A stretch of DNA of 33,933 nt from Chloroflexota bacterium (GTDB lineage: Bacteria; Chloroflexota; Limnocylindria; P2-11E): the NCBI GenBank assembly GCA_005882255.1, contig VBEZ01000164.1:1-33933 (forward strand). The letters run 5' to 3'. Under the pieces are notes generated by a model, which searched no databases, was not told the DNA's origin, and was given only the letters and a program-made list of their open reading frames with translations. The translations under genes were made by a program, and so were the position numbers. Below, in pieces: positions 30,529 to 33,933 of the stretch (positions within the stretch are counted from its first letter, which is position 1; each line of letters starts with the position of its first letter).

Positions 30529-31642
30529 TTACGGTCCGCTCCGAGCAGTCGGTGTGCCACCGGTCGGCTTTGAGAGCGCCGCCTCGATGAACACGTCGAT
30601 ATCGCCGTCGAGCACGCGCGTGGGGTCCCCGACCTCGACACCCGTCCGATGGTCCTTCACCAGGGTGTACGGGTGGAGGACGTAGGAGCGGATCTGGCTG
30701 CCCCAGTCGGCCGAGCGCATCTCGCCGCGCTCGCGTGCCTGTTCGGCCTCCTGTTCGAGCACGCGCTTCTCGAGAAGCCGTGCCTTCAGGATGCGCATCG
30801 CGGTCTCCCGGTTCTGTAGCTGCGAGCGCTCGTTCTGGCACGAGACGACGATGCCGCTCGGCAGGTGCGTGATGCGCACCGCGGTCTCGGTCTTGTTCAC
30901 GTTCTGACCGCCGGCGCCGGTCGCGCGATACGTGTCGATCTTCAGCTCCTCGGGCCGGATCTCGATCTCGGCGTCGTCCTGGACCTGGGGAGTCGGGTCG
31001 ACAAGTGCGAACGAGGTCTGCCGGCGCTTTTGGAAGTCGAACGGCGAGATCCGCACCAGACGGTGGGTGCCACGCTCGGTCTTGAGATACCCGTATGCGT
31101 ACGGGCCCTCGACGGTGAGGGTCGCGCTGCGGATGCCCGCCTCTTCGCCGGGAGTCGACTCGACGATCTCCGCCTTGAAGCCGCGCCGTTCGGCCCAGCG
31201 CAGATACATCCGCACGAGCATCTGCGCCCAGTCGGCAGCATCCGTTCCGCCCACGCCCGCGGAGATCGCGACGACGGCATCGCGTTCGTCGTACGGGCCG
31301 CCGAGCTGCGCCTCGAGGCTTGCCTTGTCGACCTCAGCCGCAAGTTGCTGCAGCTCGCGCTCGAGATCGGCGCTCAGCGCAGGATCCTCGGCCATCGACG
31401 CGAGCTCGGCGAGGTCGGCCGCGCGCTGACGGAAGGAGTCCCAACGGTCGACGCGTGAGCGGACGAGGCCCAGCCGCTTCATGACCTGCTGCGCGCGTTG
31501 ACGGTCGTTCCAGAGATCGGGCGCGGAGGACTCGGCCTCTAGACGCGCGACCTCGCCGCGTAGAGAAGGAAGGTCAAAGGAACACCGCCATGCGGTCGAT
31601 GCGCTCGCGCAGAGCGGCGAGCGCCGCCGGGTCCAGCGTCAC
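30529..31642 (-). CDS. prfB: Peptide chain release factor 2, with programmed +1 frameshift
   Basis: A 370-residue release factor that terminates translation at UGA and UAA. It is read in two parts: 22 codons from the GTG at 31642 to CTT, then an in-frame TGA (31576-31574), then 348 codons in the +1 frame from GAC at 31575. The codon-recognition tripeptide SPF is in HRLVRISPFD. The catalytic GGQ loop is in TGAGGQNVNKTETAVRITH. Low release-factor levels favour shifting at CTT-TGA-C, the classic autoregulation of RF2. The gene is the end of a secA-lgt-lgt-Cys-rich-prfB cluster, starting six bases after the Cys-rich gene. Confidence 0.95.
31573..31589 (-). promoter_or_regulatory. prfB programmed frameshift site
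   Basis: On the minus strand the site reads GGCGGTG-TTC-CTT-TGA-C. CTTTGAC is the canonical slippery stop. The internal Shine-Dalgarno element of other prfB genes (AGGGGG or GGAGG, three bases before CTT) is here GGCGGTG, one mismatch from GGAGGTG but at exactly the right distance. Confidence 0.9.
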
Positions 31643-31648
31643 GATGCT

Positions 31649-31846
31649 TCAGCGCTTGCGGGGTCGTTCGAAGGAGGTCGTGACGGGCTGCGCGACGGGT
31701 GCCAGCTTGCCCGCGGCGAAGCTGACGAACGTCACACAGGGGCAGTAGGTGTTACGCGGACAGCGCGGGCAGTCCCCATCGCAGTCGAGGGTGGCGCCGT
31801 AGGAACACTTGAGGCAGTTGTCCTCGCAGACGATCCACTCTTTCAT
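31649..31846 (-). CDS. Small eight-cysteine protein, probable metal binder
   Basis: A 65-residue protein. The first 37 residues contain eight cysteines in the order C-x3-C-x2-C-x7-C-x3-C-x2-C-x5-C-x-C. CEDNCLKC and CDGDCPRC are two repeats of C-x3-C-x2-C. This could bind zinc or Fe-S clusters. The rest (TFVSFAAGKLAPVAQPVTTS) is uncharacterised and ends in a basic tail. GGGGAG lies five bases before the ATG. It sits between the second lgt and prfB, six bases from the latter, so it is cotranscribed with translation and export genes. I do not recognise a family and assign no function. Confidence 0.75.
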   Translation of the reverse strand: MKEWIVCEDNCLKCSYGATLDCDGDCPRCPRNTYCPCVTFVSFAAGKLAPVAQPVTTSFERPRKR

Positions 31847-31887
31847 GACGCTCCCCAGGCGGCATGTGCCGCTTTCCGTACGCGAGT

Positions 31888-32724
31888 TTACCGGTCTGAC
31901 ACCGGCTTGAGAAGGGGTTTTTCCCCATTTCGTGCTCGGGAAGTGCTCGCCAGCCGGGCTGCTCGGCGCACCAACACAGGCAAACTGACCGCTCCAACGC
32001 CCAAATACAGCAGGCCCAGCACCTGGGCCTGCTGGAGTCCGCCGAGGAACAGCGGGTCCGTCCGAAGGAAGGAAAGGAGGAACCGGCCGGCGCCCAGGAG
32101 GAGGAGGTAGGCGAGCCAGACGCGGCCCTCGGGCGGGTGCCCCCGGACACGGCGCCAGTACAGGTACAGCACGACGAAGATCGCCAGCATCAGCAGGCCG
32201 TCGTAGGCGCCGGTCGGGTGGACGGAGGTGCTCTGTCCGAGCGTGCTGGGATGCGTGTAGCGAACGCACCAAGGGAGGTCCGCGCACGGGACGGAGTGGT
32301 GCTCGCCGTTGACGATGTCGCCGATCCGCCCGATGGCCTCACCGACGGCGATCCCGATGACGCTGATGTCGAACATGAAACCGACGGGCAGACGCAGCCG
32401 GCGCGCGGCGAGGTAGCCGGCGATGGTCGAGCCGATCGGCGCGCCCATGGTGCCGATGCCGCCGCTCCAGAACTGAAGCGCCCGCAGTGGGTCGTTCGCG
32501 TACAGGGCCCAGTTGTCGGTGACGTGCGCGATGCGCGCGCCGACGAGCCCACCGATGACGACGGCGATCGCGAAGGGGTAGATCCGCTCGTCGCGCACCA
32601 GGTAACGAGCACAGCGGATCGATACGAACGCTCCGGCGAGCATTCCGATGAACGCGAAGATCGAGTGCCACGCGACCCGGAATGACCCGATCATCACATC
32701 CGGGTCGAACGGGAGCTCGATCAG
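31888..32724 (-). CDS. Prolipoprotein diacylglyceryl transferase paralogue, apparent CTG start
   Basis: A 278-residue polytopic membrane protein of the Lgt family. The Lgt signature is EAIGRIGDIVNGEHHSVPC, and GAGRFLLSFLRTDPLFLGGL supplies the late Arg motif. It aligns from its first residues with the upstream paralogue: LIELPFDPDVMIGSFRVAWHS here and IQIPFDPNIHIGPLAIAWHG there. That N-terminus can be made only from the CTG at 32724, which overlaps the upstream stop (CTGA). The first ATG would cut the conserved PFDP motif. The loop that is WTGGIAIWGG in the paralogue is WSGGIGTMGA here. It may be a second Lgt or a diverged enzyme. Confidence 0.82.
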   Translation of the reverse strand: MIELPFDPDVMIGSFRVAWHSIFAFIGMLAGAFVSIRCARYLVRDERIYPFAIAVVIGGLVGARIAHVTDNWALYANDPLRALQFWSGGIGTMGAPIGSTIAGYLAARRLRLPVGFMFDISVIGIAVGEAIGRIGDIVNGEHHSVPCADLPWCVRYTHPSTLGQSTSVHPTGAYDGLLMLAIFVVLYLYWRRVRGHPPEGRVWLAYLLLLGAGRFLLSFLRTDPLFLGGLQQAQVLGLLYLGVGAVSLPVLVRRAARLASTSRARNGEKPLLKPVSDR

Positions 32725-33521
32725 GTCGTGCTCATACCGGGCTCCGGCGCGCGGCCCGACCGAGTCAGCCGGATGATCATCGGTAGCGCGGCCCCTAGCA
32801 CGAAGATCGCGAGCACCTGGTCCTGGCGCAGCCCGAACGCATACGTCGGGTCGTTGATCCGGAGGAAGCCGAGCAGCAGCCGGCCCACGCCGTACCAGGC
32901 CGCGCCGAGCCAGAAGATGAGGCCGTCGGGAAGGCCGCGACCGCGGAGGGCGAGCGCGCCCGCCACCCCGAGCAGATTCCAGATCAGGTCATAGCCCACG
33001 GCCAGGTGCACCGGCCCCGGTTGACCGAGGTACCCAGGACCGTCGTAGGTGTACCCGACGCAGATGCCGAGCGGCGGCTCGCACGGAATGGCGTGGTGCT
33101 CGCCGTTGATGATGTCGCCGATCCGTCCGATCGCGAACCCCAGGAGGATTCCCGGTAGCGCTGCGTCGGCGCCGAAGCCGACCGGCAGGTGCCGGCGAAC
33201 GCCGACGAACAGTCCGGCGAGCACACCGCCGACGGCGCCGCCCCAGATCGCGATGCCGCCGGTCCAGATCACGAGGATCTGTATCGGATCCGCGAGATAG
33301 AACTGCCAGCGATCGATGATGGCCACGATCCGCGCCCCGATGATGCCGCCGACCACACCCCACGTCGCGACGGCGGTCGCGTCTTCTTCCGAGATGCGCG
33401 GACCGATCAGACGGAAGGGCAGCCACGCGCCGAACAGGATGCCGACCGCGGTGAAGATGCCGTGCCATGCGATCGCGAGCGGACCAATGTGGATGTTGGG
33501 ATCGAATGGGATCTGTATCAC
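32721..33521 (-). CDS. lgt: Prolipoprotein diacylglyceryl transferase
   Basis: A 266-residue membrane enzyme with about seven membrane helices. Lgt transfers diacylglyceryl from phosphatidylglycerol to the lipobox cysteine of exported prolipoproteins; four such proteins are encoded in this window. The signature is GFAIGRIGDIINGEHHAIPC, and ILVIWTGGIAIWGGAVGG is the loop that carries the essential His in E. coli Lgt, here in the IWGG form seen in Gram-positive relatives. YGVGRLLLGFLRINDP keeps the late Arg pair. The start is GTG at 33521. It is the first of two tandem lgt genes downstream of secA. Confidence 0.88.
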   Translation of the reverse strand: MIQIPFDPNIHIGPLAIAWHGIFTAVGILFGAWLPFRLIGPRISEEDATAVATWGVVGGIIGARIVAIIDRWQFYLADPIQILVIWTGGIAIWGGAVGGVLAGLFVGVRRHLPVGFGADAALPGILLGFAIGRIGDIINGEHHAIPCEPPLGICVGYTYDGPGYLGQPGPVHLAVGYDLIWNLLGVAGALALRGRGLPDGLIFWLGAAWYGVGRLLLGFLRINDPTYAFGLRQDQVLAIFVLGAALPMIIRLTRSGRAPEPGMSTT

Positions 33522-33535
33522 GGAACGCTTGCGAT

Positions 33536-33685
33536 GAGGCGACGCCGCGGGTCCTGCCGCGGCTCGGGGTCCTCGCTCGCTCGAAACTCGCCCGCTCGGC
33601 CCCCTTCTAAGTCGTCCCCCTGTATCGCGGGCTCAACTCTCGCTCGCGAGGACCCAACTCGCCGCGTCACCCGCGGCATCGCCTC
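33536..33685. repeat. 150-bp imperfect palindrome in the secA-lgt gap
   Basis: The gap is almost filled by nested inverted repeats. Outer arms GAGGCGACGCCGCGGGT (33536-33552) and its complement at 33669-33685 match at 16 of 17 positions. Inner arms GGGTCCTCGC (33567-33576) and GCGAGGACCC (33646-33655) match perfectly. It may be a terminator-like RNA structure after secA or a repetitive extragenic element. Confidence 0.75.
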
Positions 33686-33686
33686 G

Positions 33687-33933
33687 CTAGCGTCCATGAC
33701 ACTTCTTGAATTTTTTCCCTGATCCGCACCAACACGGATCGTTACGGCCCAGCTTTGCTTCTCCCGTCGATGTCGTCGGCGTCTGTTCGTCGCGATTCGT
33801 TTTCAGATCGGTGCGGGTAGTCGAGGTTGTCCCATTCCCGGAGGTTGCCGTTTGCTGTGGCGCGGCGCCCTGCTGCTGCTCGGTCTGCTCGGCTTGCTCG
33901 GCTGTTCGCACCGACACGCGTAGCACCGTCTGG
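33687..33933 (-). CDS. secA: Protein translocase subunit SecA, C-terminal end only
   Basis: The last 81 residues of SecA; the rest lies beyond the window. The segment begins QTVLRVSVR, which matches the end of the SecA helical scaffold. A Gln/Thr/Ser-rich linker follows, and the C-terminal SEC-C zinc motif [20 protein letters not shown] closes the protein with C-x-C-x8-C-H. SecA is the ATPase that drives export through SecYEG; the zinc tail binds SecB or ribosomes in species that keep it. Stop codon TAG. It is followed by lgt, which acts on exported proteins, and by prfB, its common neighbour. Confidence 0.9.
   Translation of the reverse strand, partial: QTVLRVSVRTAEQAEQTEQQQGAAPQQTATSGNGTTSTTRTDLKTNRDEQTPTTSTGEAKLGRNDPCWCGSGKKFKKCHGR

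Noticed and set aside
31914-31930. GGGG-AAAAA-CCCC hairpin near the end of the second lgt
   Set aside because: It lies inside the coding sequence (NGEKPLLK) and has a 4-bp stem without a T-run, so I do not call it a terminator.

Overview
The window is high-GC, densely packed chromosomal DNA with no mobile element, rRNA, tRNA or CRISPR array that I could see. No gene-free stretch exceeds 300 bases; the longest gap is the 165 bases between secA and the first lgt. The gene mix points to a Gram-positive-related, Terrabacteria-type bacterium. That mix is lipoprotein solute receptors with lipoboxes, Lgt, an ECF42 sigma factor with its DGPF partner, a SigR/zinc anti-sigma pair, a single-Ku repair protein, VapBC, and secA close to prfB. 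A Chloroflexota lineage such as Limnocylindria is my best guess, by inference only; Actinomycetota-like lineages remain possible.

Layout. 1-1.4 kb: partial ECF42 sigma factor and DGPF protein behind a promoter that looks like an ECF42 target. 1.5-7.8 kb: mixed genes (hydrolase-LuxR fusion, OsmC, Ku, SnoaL-type ECF sigma factor, VOC protein, CPBP protease, a frame-broken methyltransferase, CoA-binding protein). 7.7-10.7 kb: FHA protein, dehydrogenase and a beta-propeller lipoprotein on the minus strand. 10.8-11.5 kb: VapBC, apparently leaderless. 11.5-12.3 kb: an endonuclease III containing a perfect 171-bp in-frame tandem duplication of its catalytic core. 12.3-17 kb: glycoside hydrolase divergent from a sugar ABC importer without its ATPase. 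17-19 kb: ParB-like protein, phosphoesterase, SnoaL-like protein. 19.1-20.2 kb: SigR-type sigma factor and zinc anti-sigma factor, then a transcription unit encoding a 17-residue lysine-rich peptide. 20.2-22.4 kb: small membrane protein, second endonuclease III, second propeller lipoprotein. 22.5-27.5 kb: complete liv-type amino-acid importer. 27.5-30.5 kb: nucleotidyltransferase, CCA enzyme, DUF6624 and YtxH-like proteins. 30.5-33.9 kb: secA (end), two tandem lgt genes, a small Cys-rich protein and prfB with a programmed frameshift.

The observations most worth checking are the polylysine peptide unit, the duplicated core of endonuclease III, several apparent non-canonical start codons (AUA for the ECF42 gene and livH, CUG for the second lgt), the tandem lgt plus eight-cysteine protein operon, and a 150-bp imperfect palindrome between secA and lgt. 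All functional statements rest on reading the sequence and on family knowledge; no database search was run.
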